Shown here: piece after piece, positions 26,147 through 35,600 of the stretch
Layout: every line of letters starts with the position of its first letter
Position numbering within the stretch: the stretch's first letter is position 1
DNA from: Kappaphycus alvarezii
Lineage: Eukaryota; Rhodophyta; Florideophyceae; Gigartinales; Solieriaceae
Direction of reading: 5' to 3'
Assembly: GCA_002205965.3 (NCBI GenBank)
Contig: NADL03000645.1
Location: 992,001-1,056,000 of the forward strand
DNA: 64,000 nt
Position numbers and translations under genes: made by a program
Notes under the pieces: model-generated
Databases searched by the model: none
Told to the model about the DNA's origin: nothing
Seen by the model: the letters and a program-made list of their open reading frames with translations, nothing else

Positions 26147-26321
26147 TATACTTGCTTGTAGCCCTCTCAACTCTCTCCCATATACACTCCTTTTTATTTG
26201 TTCAACTATACCACGGTAGCACTTTTGTCGCTCGCAACACCTCCGTCTTGGGGTAGTTGGTTCTAAGTATCTCTTCTCCCGACGATTTACCCCTATCAGG
26301 AGCGAAGAGAAAACGGCAGAG

Positions 26322-27161
26322 TTGGAGTATGTGCGCACAAAGAGGAGCCGTGCTCGGTTGGGTGCTTTTGTGGACAAGAACAAGCTGTCAGACTTGGAAA
26401 GCATGAATGTATGTAGCGGGATACCCCTCGGCGACACCAGAAGACAGGCGTTCCGCGCCGGTATGGCCCTTCTTGGTGTCAAGGAATTGGTGTACTGCGC
26501 GCCCTGCTCCGAACTCCAAACAAACATTAACCCACGGGAGTTCTCGGTATGGCTGCAGTATTACTGGCAAGCACCGATCTTCTCTCCCGGCACCAAGTGT
26601 CTAAGAACTAACTGCTGGGAAACCCTTGACATTTATGGCGACCACCTAATGCACTGCCTCCACGGGGTACAAAGAATCACCTGCCTTGATCTTCAGGTGA
26701 CCTTTTTGGCTGGAGACCTTGCAAAGTATGCTCTTCACCTGGCCGTCGAGCATCGAGAAGGCCTTCACCGCACCAGGCCCGATATTCGGACAACAGGGAG
26801 CGCAGGAGGCATCGACTTCTTCGATGTCACCTTTGTGAACGCCCTAGCACTCTCCAATAGAAGAGTGCGTTACTTCAACCCAGTAACATCCCTCAACGCG
26901 GCAAGCACTGCAAAACATAGGAGGTACCAAGCTCTCCTTGCAATTTCCGCCAGAGGTAGACCTATGCCTGTACTAATATCTACCCTCGACGGTTGGCACC
27001 CGGACTCATATGCTAAGCTTACCGACACTGAGAGGAAAGTGGCTGTGAGGGCCATGGAAACATATGGCGAAGTCCAGGGCGTGCTGAATCAAAGGCACGT
27101 TGCAGCAGAAGTTATGTCCAATGTAGGCTGTCTGTTGAGTGGCCTTGAGGTTCCCTTTTAA
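26322..27161 (+). mobile_element. LINE fragment: zinc knuckle and restriction-like endonuclease (copy E)
   Basis: This is the longest uninterrupted LINE frame, 279 codons. The first codon here is TTG, so this is a fragment of a longer protein, not a true start. Residues 93-112 form a zinc knuckle Cys-x4-Cys-x9-His-x3-Cys followed by a variant of the Arg-His-Asp block, here with His lost. Residues 152-169 carry Arg-Pro-Asp, then Ile-Asp-Phe-Phe-Asp-Val, and KHRRY follows. This Pro-Asp ... Asp-Val ... Lys layout is the PD-(D/E)xK nuclease placed C-terminal to the reverse transcriptase in R2/CRE-type LINEs, where it nicks the target for target-primed reverse transcription. The reverse transcriptase itself is missing, so the copy is 5'-truncated and cannot move on its own. 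Confidence 0.75.
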
Positions 27162-27170
27162 GTTTTCTCT

Positions 27171-27660
27171 TTACATGCATCCAATGTAACACTCAGATAT
27201 GAAATGTGATTGGGTTACAGCCAAAACATCTGTTACAGTAAGCGAACCCCCTCTTTTCCCGGTTGAGGGAAGGTCAGCACGCCAACAAGCCGCAGTGGAG
27301 GTTACTGCCAATGAGGAGTGTCGCTGTATAAGAATACCTTGTACCTTCGAAACCCGTCCCCTCGTACGACTGGCGACGGTTGTCGCAAGTTGCTTGACCA
27401 CGGCGAACGCCGCCGGATGCCAGCCTCCGATCGTTGAGATAGGGACAGGAAATTGGCTGCCTTTCCCGGGCTGTTCAGCAAGTAACCATTGGTACTTCAC
27501 TTCCTTCACTTCTACTGTACGTGTGGACTGCGTTGAAGCTCGTGAGTGGGTTGAATCTCTTTTCTCTGGCATTGGATAGGGCGAGAGGGTTGACGAAGGT
27601 TATGTCGAAGTACCAACAGGGGTTTCGATTCCCTGGGACTTGGGACGTGCGCTGGACAGT
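27171..27660 (-). mobile_element. LINE endonuclease/C-terminal fragment (copy F), tail-to-tail with E
   Basis: Reading leftward, frames give WYFDITFVNPLALSNARE, KRFNPLTSFNA, then after a frame change PVPISTIGGWHP, QGILIQRHSSLAVTS and TAACWRADLPST. These match copies D, E and G. The Arg-Pro-Asp motif upstream of the DIT block has decayed to Arg-Thr-Ser-Gln-Val, and the terminal stop is lost. The end of F lies within about 100 bp of the end of E on the opposite strand, so the two LINE tails face each other. That could reflect two insertions into a favoured site. Confidence 0.7.
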
Positions 27661-30129
27661 ATCTGGTCAGTTCATTACTGTCTTGTCAGTTCAATCAGAA
27701 CACTCACCCACTAAAACCGTAGAAAAAAAATTGAGAAGCTATTGAGTGTCGAGATTGGCCCCTACCGTTCGAGGGGTACAATAAGAAAGAAAGAAGTTTA
27801 ATGCATTCAGTATCTACTGTACCATACTGTGTAATCCTCTTTACTTCATGTATTATAAAAGGCGTAGTACAAGCCTAGCTGTCATACTGGGGACTGCGCA
27901 CGGTCAAACCATGCGGCTAAGACCTAACCGGAGGTACCTCGAGGAACAATAGTTGGAACCAATAGAATGCACCGTTGAACATAGGGCGTGCTCACCAAAA
28001 AACTTGCTAGCCCCGTAGCACCTAAGGTGCCTGCAGTGTTATGAGAGCCCGTGACAGCGTCTCCGAAAGGCTGAATCATCTGAACCGGGCGAACAGCTAG
28101 GAAAGGGACAGTGTCGAAAGCGAAAGGACTTGTGGCCGTAATCAGACGACATATTAAGAGGCTCGCAGGGATCAGCGACCACGTCTCGCGTTTGCTCATT
28201 TGTTGGCTGGCACGCAGCCAGCCCTCTAGGACGTTCATCGGGTCTCGATAACCCATTAGTAGGTTACCCATTCTACCGAATCATTCAGGGAACAACTGGG
28301 CTGGTTTTTCAAACAATAAAACGCCACAAGCTTCCCCGGATTTTCTCAAAGTTTAAGTGCTGACGACCGATCAGCAACTTCAGAACCGCAGCAGTCATGC
28401 TGTGCCGACGCCACCGATACTGAAATAGTCTACTCCTCCCTGGAAGCCTTGCCCACGAACTTAACTGCATAAGCGCTGAGAATTCAGTAACAAGGATTTT
28501 CTTTAATACCTGAACTCCCCACAGAATCGGGACTAAGGATTGCCAAGTAATCCACTCTCTTCTTTCGAAAGACGAAGCCGTTAGACGGCTACGCAATCAT
28601 GCTCAATCGTCCTGCCTTTGCAGTCCACTTGTGCGCTTTCTACAGTTTCAAAACATAACAGCGCTCTGAAAAACAGTTCTGGCATGTCAAGAAATGAATC
28701 TCAATTTCAGAATTGGTATAAATACCCTTATTTTATTCGTGTGTGTAATCTTTACATATGTGGAGGTACCACATTTGAATAAAAGGTCACCTCTTCCCCA
28801 GAATTACATCGCCGTCGCAGAACCCACGAGTAGCACAAATAAAAAGTATTTTATTCAGTCGAAACTGTAGGCAAATTGATGCAGCACTCTCTCTATGACC
28901 TTTTCTGTGTGTTTAATCTTTACAGGATTTGGAGAAAGCATGTATGTAGACCTTTTCTTAAAGAAAGTTCTGGCAAATGATACTGCCTTTACAGTTTTGA
29001 ACAATAACAATTGTTTATTTGAAAACATCATGTAAGAATGAGCGTATGGGACACTGCTGTGCAGAAGTGAAAAAGGATTTGATATGATTTCAAACCCCGG
29101 TTAATCTGTTTGCTTTTTGCTGTTTTGTAGTCTTCCAGCTCTCAGGACCTTTTTCAGTACAGGCGTTCGAGGCACACCTTACGAAATCAACGGAAACGCC
29201 TACTTGAGATTGCTGGACGAAACAGTCCATACAATGCAAAATGTTTGTGACAATGTCTCGTTACTCCTTTCAATTCAAGCGGTATTGTCCAATAATTTCA
29301 GAATCAGTTACATTCTAATAGATTTACTGACATGGACATAGCCTTATTTACAGCACCGTGTCAAGAGTCGATCTCCACAATATCGCCCTCCTGATCGTGG
29401 AGTGTTGCAGCAAGGCGGCAAGATACTGTAAAAGCTTGCATCGCTGCTCAGTACAAAAGCCGAGCTGGGGAGGGGGAAAGGTTGGGTAGTGTATTATTTG
29501 CAAAGTAGGGTTATTTCCTGAAGTGAGACCAGTTGTTCTTGATTTTATACCGACAAAGGTTAAATTGCATTCGCAAGAGCGCAGATGAAAACTTTCATGA
29601 AGAATAATGAGGTCTATACGTTACTTGGAAGGCAGCTATCGGTTGGGGAATGGATGTTCTTGGATTCTCGCCATCAAGGCAACTAGCAATGCAAAATAAG
29701 GTCAAGTGTTGCAGTGCACTCAAAAAATCCAGTCTTTGCCTTTCTGCTAGGATAGATCTGTCGTTTCGCTCCTACACGGGGTGTGCCCCTACACCATATT
29801 GCAAACATTGCATCCTCGTAGAACTGCCAATAGGCACAATTGACGGGTCAGTCGAAGCAACTCTATACTCAAAAGTCGCATTTCTGCAGTCCTGGGTAGT
29901 ACAAGGCCTCAAATAATGCCAACAACGCGAGATTCTTCTTTCCGATTTGCCATTTAACTCCCGAACTTCCTCAGTGCCCTTGAAAACAACTATTCGGGCG
30001 AAAGAATCTGACCAATCTTTCCAACCAGTGAACCACCCGAAAGTTTCCACCTGTCTGTGTCCTATAACACACTAACCCATCCACCATCCCGTTCCCTTCT
30101 CTCTGGAAACCTCGGCTCGAGCCATCAAA
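27661..30129. other. no assigned gene; upstream region of the HHIP-like gene
   Basis: The G+C content is intermediate. Minus-strand frames at 27924-28271 (115 codons) and 28309-28596 (95 codons) are in different phases and have no recognisable domain. On the plus strand a frame at 29117-29341, and on the minus strand one at 29772-30050, lie between them and the next gene. The latter starts 80 bp from the HHIP-like start codon and could be divergent, but it has no family signature. A 20-base imperfect direct repeat (GTGTG-TAATCTTTACA) occurs at 28737-28756 and 28913-28933. A pyrimidine-rich leader precedes the gene. Confidence 0.45.
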
Positions 30130-31515
30130 ATGTCTACAAATATATATGTTACTCTCCTCCTACTCTGTGTCCTATCCTCCCTGACTCAATGCTTCTGTCC
30201 GACGCCAGCCCCAATCTTGCAATCATCTCTAGTCGTCGAAACGCGCGAACTAGCACAAATCCCGGTGGACTTCGGCACCCCAGGTATAGTATGCATCAAG
30301 TCGATCCCGGCCTCCGAAGATATCGCCGTGTGTTCACTTCGCAAAATCTGGCGGGTGACACCGGACGGCTCGGTGTCACTTTTTCTGGATGTCGCTTCAG
30401 CGTTTGAGCAGGCGACGGGACGGGAGTTGAATATTGACAACAGGGCACATGGGGGGGTTCGTAGTATAGCGTTTCATCCGTCTTTTGAACGAACAGGATT
30501 GTTTTACTTATCCGCAATGGAGAATCGGCCGGACAACCCAGAGGATTTTCATTATGTGTCGGATACGAGTAGTCCGATTGGGGCGGATTCTGTAGTTGTG
30601 GAGATGAGGTGGATGAATGGGAGCGTGAGTCCAGAGAGTTATCGACTATTGTTCCGTGTGGGAATGCCAGTGTTTGATCATCCAATCAAACAAATGGTGT
30701 TCCGAGGACGGCATTTATACATTGGTCATGGGGATGGGTCGGAACAGTCGTCGACAGCCGGAGGAGGGTTGAATGATGATGCGTTAGGGAAGGTGCTGAG
30801 AATTGATCCTCTGAAAAGAGGGAACAGCTCGTATAGCGTCCCGATAGGGAACCGGTTCCCGGATATATATCGTCCGAATATGCCGGCAGAGGTTTTTGCA
30901 CTTGGTTTCCGGAATCCTCATCATTTGTGTTTTAGTAGCAATGGATCGCTGTTTGTGGCGGATGCGGGGAGAGATAACCGGGAGGAGGTGAATTGGGTGA
31001 AAAGAGGAGGGAATTACGGATGGTCAAGGAGGGAAGGTACTTGTGTACATTTGGAGGGTGGGGGTATTCAAACGGGAGTTCTTGAGGTGAATGGAAGTGA
31101 TCGTTTTGAGTACCCAGTAGCAGAATTTGCTCACATTGGAACAACTGGGGCTGGGTTCATTGGGGTGGCGATAGCAGGAGGTTGTCCAGTGGAGAACGGG
31201 TCGCCCATGGCCGGAAAGTATTGGTATTCTGACTTTCCGAAGAGTGGAGAACTGTATTACTCGGAACTTGCGGATATGTGGGCAGCAACAACGAGGGGAC
31301 CGGCGGAAAATTTGACAAAGGCCAGCACGTACCGTGTTAAGATTCGTTTTGGGGATGAGGAATTCGATAATTTATTTGAGCTTATTACGTCGGATGCAGA
31401 ATTCAGCGACCGAACAAGAGTGGATGTGAGGTTTGGTCGCGGCCATAGGGACGAGCTCTACTGGTCCAGTAAGGGGAACGGAAGAGTTTATGTGTTCACC
31501 AGCTCGCTGCCTTGA
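30130..31515 (+). CDS. secreted HHIP-like / glucose-sorbosone dehydrogenase family protein
   Basis: An intact, intronless 461-residue protein. Residues 1-22 form a clear signal peptide (hydrophobic LLLLCVLSSL, cleavage near Cys21-Cys23). The rest is one six-bladed beta-propeller of the PQQ-type GSDH family. Family blocks visible are HGGVRSIAFHPSF (108-119), YIGHGDGS (197-204), LGKVLRIDP (219-227), EVFALGFRNPHH (254-265), ADAGRDNREEVN (277-288) with GGNYGW (293-298), and YWYSDFPKSGELYY (364-377). Bacterial members are PQQ/Ca-dependent sugar dehydrogenases. Animal HHIP binds Hedgehog and plant HIPL proteins are cell-surface enzymes. The EGF and N-terminal Cys-rich domains of vertebrate HHIP are absent. 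Several NxS/T sites suggest glycosylation. The ATG has A at -3, and the presumed leader is pyrimidine-rich. Substrate or ligand cannot be told from sequence. Confidence 0.92.
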   Translation: MSTNIYVTLLLLCVLSSLTQCFCPTPAPILQSSLVVETRELAQIPVDFGTPGIVCIKSIPASEDIAVCSLRKIWRVTPDGSVSLFLDVASAFEQATGRELNIDNRAHGGVRSIAFHPSFERTGLFYLSAMENRPDNPEDFHYVSDTSSPIGADSVVVEMRWMNGSVSPESYRLLFRVGMPVFDHPIKQMVFRGRHLYIGHGDGSEQSSTAGGGLNDDALGKVLRIDPLKRGNSSYSVPIGNRFPDIYRPNMPAEVFALGFRNPHHLCFSSNGSLFVADAGRDNREEVNWVKRGGNYGWSRREGTCVHLEGGGIQTGVLEVNGSDRFEYPVAEFAHIGTTGAGFIGVAIAGGCPVENGSPMAGKYWYSDFPKSGELYYSELADMWAATTRGPAENLTKASTYRVKIRFGDEEFDNLFELITSDAEFSDRTRVDVRFGRGHRDELYWSSKGNGRVYVFTSSLP

Positions 31516-32123
31516 GTGAAGAAAGAAAAAGTGGAAGTGGAGCTTACAGCACACTTACGGCAAGCATGTCCAGAGGAAAACAGTTTTGGATTTTACAAAC
31601 AAGTTTTCCACACAGATCTCGTCTGATCACAGCGATGTACTGGTAGGTACAAGCAATCATTATTGGAAGACGGAGGCGGAATGTCAACAATGCTATAAAC
31701 AATGATTTTCTCTTAGTACAGAATATCTGCTTTTGAGATATTGTGAAACGTGCAGGTGTTTCCTGTCGATCAAATGCAGTACAGTACATCGCTTTGTCAC
31801 CAGACAGGACCCTTCACATTCTTTAACGCAAGGGAGAAACTTTGGGTGCTATAATGATTCGGATAGAAGCTTGGCTTTGTTCATGGGGGCGCCAATCGGT
31901 CGCTACTCGGCACCTGGCAAAATAAGCCCCAAAATGCATATGCAGAACATGTAGGGGGAAGGTTCGGGCGTTTTATTCATGGGAAATATATTCAAATCCG
32001 AGTATGCAGGGGAATTTGGGGTGCTTTTAATCCGTGAAAAATGAGGTAAGCTGTTCCCTGAGGGATGTCGTCATATGGGTAAAAGCTTACAATGTAAAAG
32101 ATTGGCGGGAAGCCGTCAAAACG
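31516..32123. other. 3' flank of the HHIP-like gene
   Basis: About 600 bp between the stop codon and the inward-pointing LINE copy G. No canonical AATAAA is found close to the stop. No reading frame longer than about 80 codons is present and none has a motif. I see no terminator-like or regulatory element that can be supported. Confidence 0.5.
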
Positions 32124-33110
32124 CTAGAAAACTGTCTGGAGGCCAGCTAACAGGCACGCCGCGTTGGAAATCGCTGCCGCGGCGGCATGTCGCTGTGTTA
32201 GGACTTGTTTGACCTTTGCGTGGGTCTCCCTTGCCCTCGTATCGACGTTGCGTGCGACGTCGGTTAGCAACGCGTGAGCGTCCGGGTGCCCTCCTCCGAG
32301 AGTAGAGATGGGGACGGGGACCAGCCTACTTCTGGCGGAAGACGCGATGATGGACTCGTATCTTCTGTGTTTCGGCGATGTTGCTGCGTTGAGCGAGGTA
32401 AGTGGGTTGAAAGTCCTTACTCTCCTGTTCGAGGGGCTAGGGGGTTGACAAAGGTGACATCGAAGAAGTCTATTCCCCCAGTGCATCCCATCGCGCGAAT
32501 ATCAGGTCTGGTGCGGAGGAGTCCTTCCCGCGGCCCGATGACTGGATGTCGCGCAGCTTTCCCGAGATTGCTCGCCAATAAACTAACCTGACGGTCGTGT
32601 CTTCGCGTCCTTTCGCCCCCGTGCAAGCAGTGCAACAGATGGTCGCCGAAAAAGTCGAGGGTTTCGGGGCAGTTCCGCTTGGGGCATGGTGTTTCCGGAG
32701 GGAAAAGCGGGACTTGGCAATATTATTGGAACCATATCGAGAATTCTCTTGTTTCGATATTAGTCTTAAGACCCGGAGATGGGGTGCAGTAAACCCAATC
32801 TTTCGCACCGAGGAGCCCCATAGAGGCACGGAAGGCCTGCCGTCTGTTGTCGCCCACTCGATCTCTTCCTGCACCCGCTTGTGGATGGCGTCCGGTAGTG
32901 TCTTCTGTGATGGTGTTTTGTTTGAGCAGAGGGCACTGAAGGGAGAATCTTGGATCGGGAGCAAGAGAGGGACCAAATCTGGTGCGCCTCCACGATGTCT
33001 CGGTACGTTGCGAGATACGTGATTGTCGCTGGAAGCAGGGCTGTGCACAGCCTTTTGGACGCTGCACTGGAGGCGAGGAAGGCTGCATGTGGCGCAGGGT
33101 GCCTTGCCAT
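32124..33110 (-). mobile_element. LINE fragment: zinc knuckle and endonuclease, multiply broken (copy G)
   Basis: Reading leftward through three frames gives, in order, DNRRQAFRASMGLLGAK, a TAA stop in place of a Tyr codon of copy E, a zinc knuckle Cys-x4-Cys-x9-His-x3-Cys, ERTRRHDRQ (the Arg-His-Asp block that E has lost), RTRPDIR, GGIDFFDVTFVNPLAP, a frameshift, then SNRRVRTFNPLTSLNAA, KHRRYESIIASSAR, ISTLGGGHPDAHALL, LTQRHAAAAAISNAACLLAG and the terminal Phe-stop at 32124. It covers slightly more than copy E but has at least one stop and two frameshifts. It keeps the canonical nuclease residues, so the family consensus is better judged from G than from E. Confidence 0.75.
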
Positions 33111-34254
33111 AGTTTAGTTTACAATTTCAACAATTCCCGAAAATTCCCGCGAAAGTAGTAAATCGGCGCAGATGAGTCTCACACCCCAATGGCTTAAAAC
33201 GGGATTATCTAGAGGGAAATATGCTAGCGTTGTTACAGTTATAGGAATAACAGATGGGGAAAAAGGACTGCAGGCTGGACATTTACGAGTCTATCCAGAC
33301 GTGTTAGGTCCATCCCCCATTGCTCAGCGTTGCTCAGCATTGAAATCTCGAAGAAGTTTCCTAGGTCTCGATATGGCCAACAATTCGTGGCTACTCGACT
33401 TCGCGTTTGAAGTAGCCTCTAAACTGTTTGGCCTCTCTTGAAGGAAGCATTTAACTAAGATTATATATACTTTCCAGATAACATTTAAGATCCAAGAAAT
33501 ATCACAAATCTCATAAAATGCATTTCAATGAGTCATGTTGTCGGGAAAGACCATAGCAAAGAAAAATTATAGACAAATAACTGAGAGACTCTTCAAAATC
33601 ACTGCTCTCGAGATAGACACGAAAAAGATATTATAAAATGTCTAATCGACTAATTGGGTCCTTAAAAGTTCCGGCAAATGACTCAAGGGTGAAGATTGCA
33701 TCCTTTGAAGCACAAAAGTCTCCACTTAGTCACCAATAACAACGAACTCGGGTTCATCCCGAGCCGATGAGTCCTTTACTACCTCGGAAACCTCACTTTA
33801 TTGAGTTCCCACGCAGAAAGCTCTTGATATTGTTATGAGTGACTGCTAAAGCCGATTGAGAGTTTTTCATTAAAAATAAGGGAAGACAGGAGATTCTTAG
33901 GGGTGACAATAATAAATAGCGGGGTGCTGAGTGGTTTGTGGAAAAGAGTTCCACTTTGGAATATGTACTGTAGCTAATAGATGCTAACACACTCTAAGAA
34001 TTCCTAAAGACTGTTTCTATTCCAATGATGTACATTATGCCGAAATGAGAAATTATGGATTGCGGAAATAGTGCGTTTTCCGCGACTCATATGCATTTTG
34101 GTAGAGCAAAAATGGCGCCAACGGAAAAGGGAACCACTAACTATCCGAGGTGAGAGTCGGTGTGAGCGACTAATGTGCTACAGCAGACCTTGACTGGTGG
34201 TGGAGAGAGGTGAGCGTGAAAACTGAGTGACTGCTGTAGTATCCAACTGTAAAG
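33111..34254. other. no assigned gene; possible ribozyme remnant
   Basis: A plus-strand frame of 89 codons at 33172-33441 has a balanced amino-acid composition but no family I recognise. A perfect 6-bp stem with a 5-base loop at 33747-33763 runs straight into CCGATGAGTCC, resembling a decayed hammerhead ribozyme core (see findings). A TGGCGCCAACGG sequence near 34113 resembles some retroelement primer-binding sites, but no LTR pair supports that. Confidence 0.35.
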
Positions 34255-34440
34255 GGGCAGGTTCTACCACCTATTCTCTATGAATACCACTTATGCCCTG
34301 CGACTGGCGTAAAAAACTGTTCCTGGGTCTCAAGTTGACTCTCAAGTTCCTAAGTATGTGAGACTGGACTTGAAGTTATCTGCCAACTTGCTTTCCCCGT
34401 CTCATGGAGGAAGCAATTTACTTAGCTCATATAAACTTTT
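34255..34440 (-). repeat. LTR-like repeat, inverted copy of 25979-26146
   Basis: Read on the minus strand, this segment repeats the order of blocks seen at 25979 on the plus strand: TATA-like ATAT-AGC, AGTAAATTGCTTCCT, AAGCAAGTTGGCAGATAACTTCA, TTGAGAGTCAACTT, GTCGCAGGGCATAAGTGGTA and CTGCCCC. Internal insertions and many substitutions show that both copies are old. Homology ends at the TATA-like sequence on one side and at CTGCCCC on the other. No coding part of a retroelement accompanies it. Confidence 0.55.
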
Positions 34441-34749
34441 TTATCCAAAATAAAATCTCGATGAAAATTCGAGAAGCACCAGGAAAAGTAGGAAAAGACT
34501 TCATGTGGACGCAAGGAGTTTGACAAAAGATATTTGACAGAAAGTAAATGAATCTATTCCTTAAAATCTTCATCCTCCAAAACTGAACCTAGCACTTTCC
34601 TTGAGACACCATAAGTACCCATGTACTCCACGCATATATCTGTGGATGGCCCATATTGCCTGCACCTTCCTGTAAAGAATAAATCTCATCTGAATCCCCC
34701 AACCGGGTCCATGGCCGGGACCACCTAGTCCAACCAGTTCATTCCCCCT

Positions 34750-35600
34750 GTCCCATAGGAACCGGTTTGAGAACCTCTTCTTCGTCTGCGGACTCCTCAT
34801 CTTACACTCCTTCCTCCCCGGCCTCCTCTTCTTCTTCCTCCTCTCCGGACTCGTCCTCGGCCTCCCCTTATTCCATCCCGTAAACCGGCTTGGGGCCACC
34901 TACTCCTCGAAGCACTCCCCTGCCTTACCATCCTCCTCACCAGATTCCCTCCTACCGATTCCTGTGCTTCGATCTCCATCAAATGACGAGCAACGTGGTC
35001 CGTCAAACGTTTCCTGGTTTGGCGAAGGAGTTATTCCTCGACGTCGGTTGTGCCCGAAGGGAGTAAAGGGGAGGCGGTGATGGGGCAAGGGTGACGGGTT
35101 TTGGCAGTGGGGCGTGAAGGAGGTAGTCGGTGCTTGATGGCTGTCAAGGGGGTTGTGAATCGTCGAGTCTTTGTTGTTGTAGGGACGAAGATAAATTTTA
35201 GGCGGCGCCCGGCGTGTTTAAATAGCACCAAACGGTTAAGATTGAAAGGCCCGCTGAATAAAAAAAAGTAGGCGAAAAATGGTCCTGGAGTGGGATTTAG
35301 TGAAAACCGCCTCAAAAAAGGGTGATTTATGGCAAAAAGAATATGTAGAAATATTGATTAAGAAAAAGATATTTAGGGGCGAAGAAAATCAAATAAATGG
35401 AGAAGAATAAAAGAATTACCATCTAAGGAGAAGTTAATTGCTCATAAAACGAGAAACGAGAAAAAGAAAAGAGTATAAAGAAAAGACAAATTCGTGATGC
35501 GAAAGAAAAAGAGAGTTGAGAAAGAAACAAAGCAAAAAGGAGAGAGGAGAGGAACGTAAAGGGAGGGAATTTATGCGGGTAAAGATAATACCTCCAGTTT
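34750..35600. other. strand-asymmetric polypyrimidine/polypurine region
   Basis: 34798-34872 is pyrimidine-rich on the plus strand (TCCTC and CTTCTTC repeats). On the minus strand it is open in several frames: one gives an Arg/Gly-rich stretch (RGGRGRVRRGG), another Lys/Arg-rich, a third Glu-rich. From about 35340 to 35570 the plus strand is nearly all purine, with GAGAAAGAAAA-type runs. Minus-strand frames at 34570-34899, 34797-35006 and 35031-35315 are open, but each looks driven by base skew and none carries a recognisable domain. A spliced gene with an RGG-type segment is possible but not demonstrable. Confidence 0.4.

Noticed and set aside
26105-26527. Minus-strand 140-codon frame over LINE copy E
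   Set aside because: It is antisense to the endonuclease fragment. The plus-strand frame carries the zinc knuckle and nuclease motifs.
30057-31144. Overlapping open frames on both strands around the HHIP-like gene
   Set aside because: They are shadows of the 461-codon gene, with no domain of their own and Pro/Ser-rich artefactual composition.
34100-34135. TGGCGCCAACGG as primer-binding site of a new LTR retrotransposon
   Set aside because: No LTR pair, TG...CA boundary or pol domain follows it. A 7-base match alone is weak.
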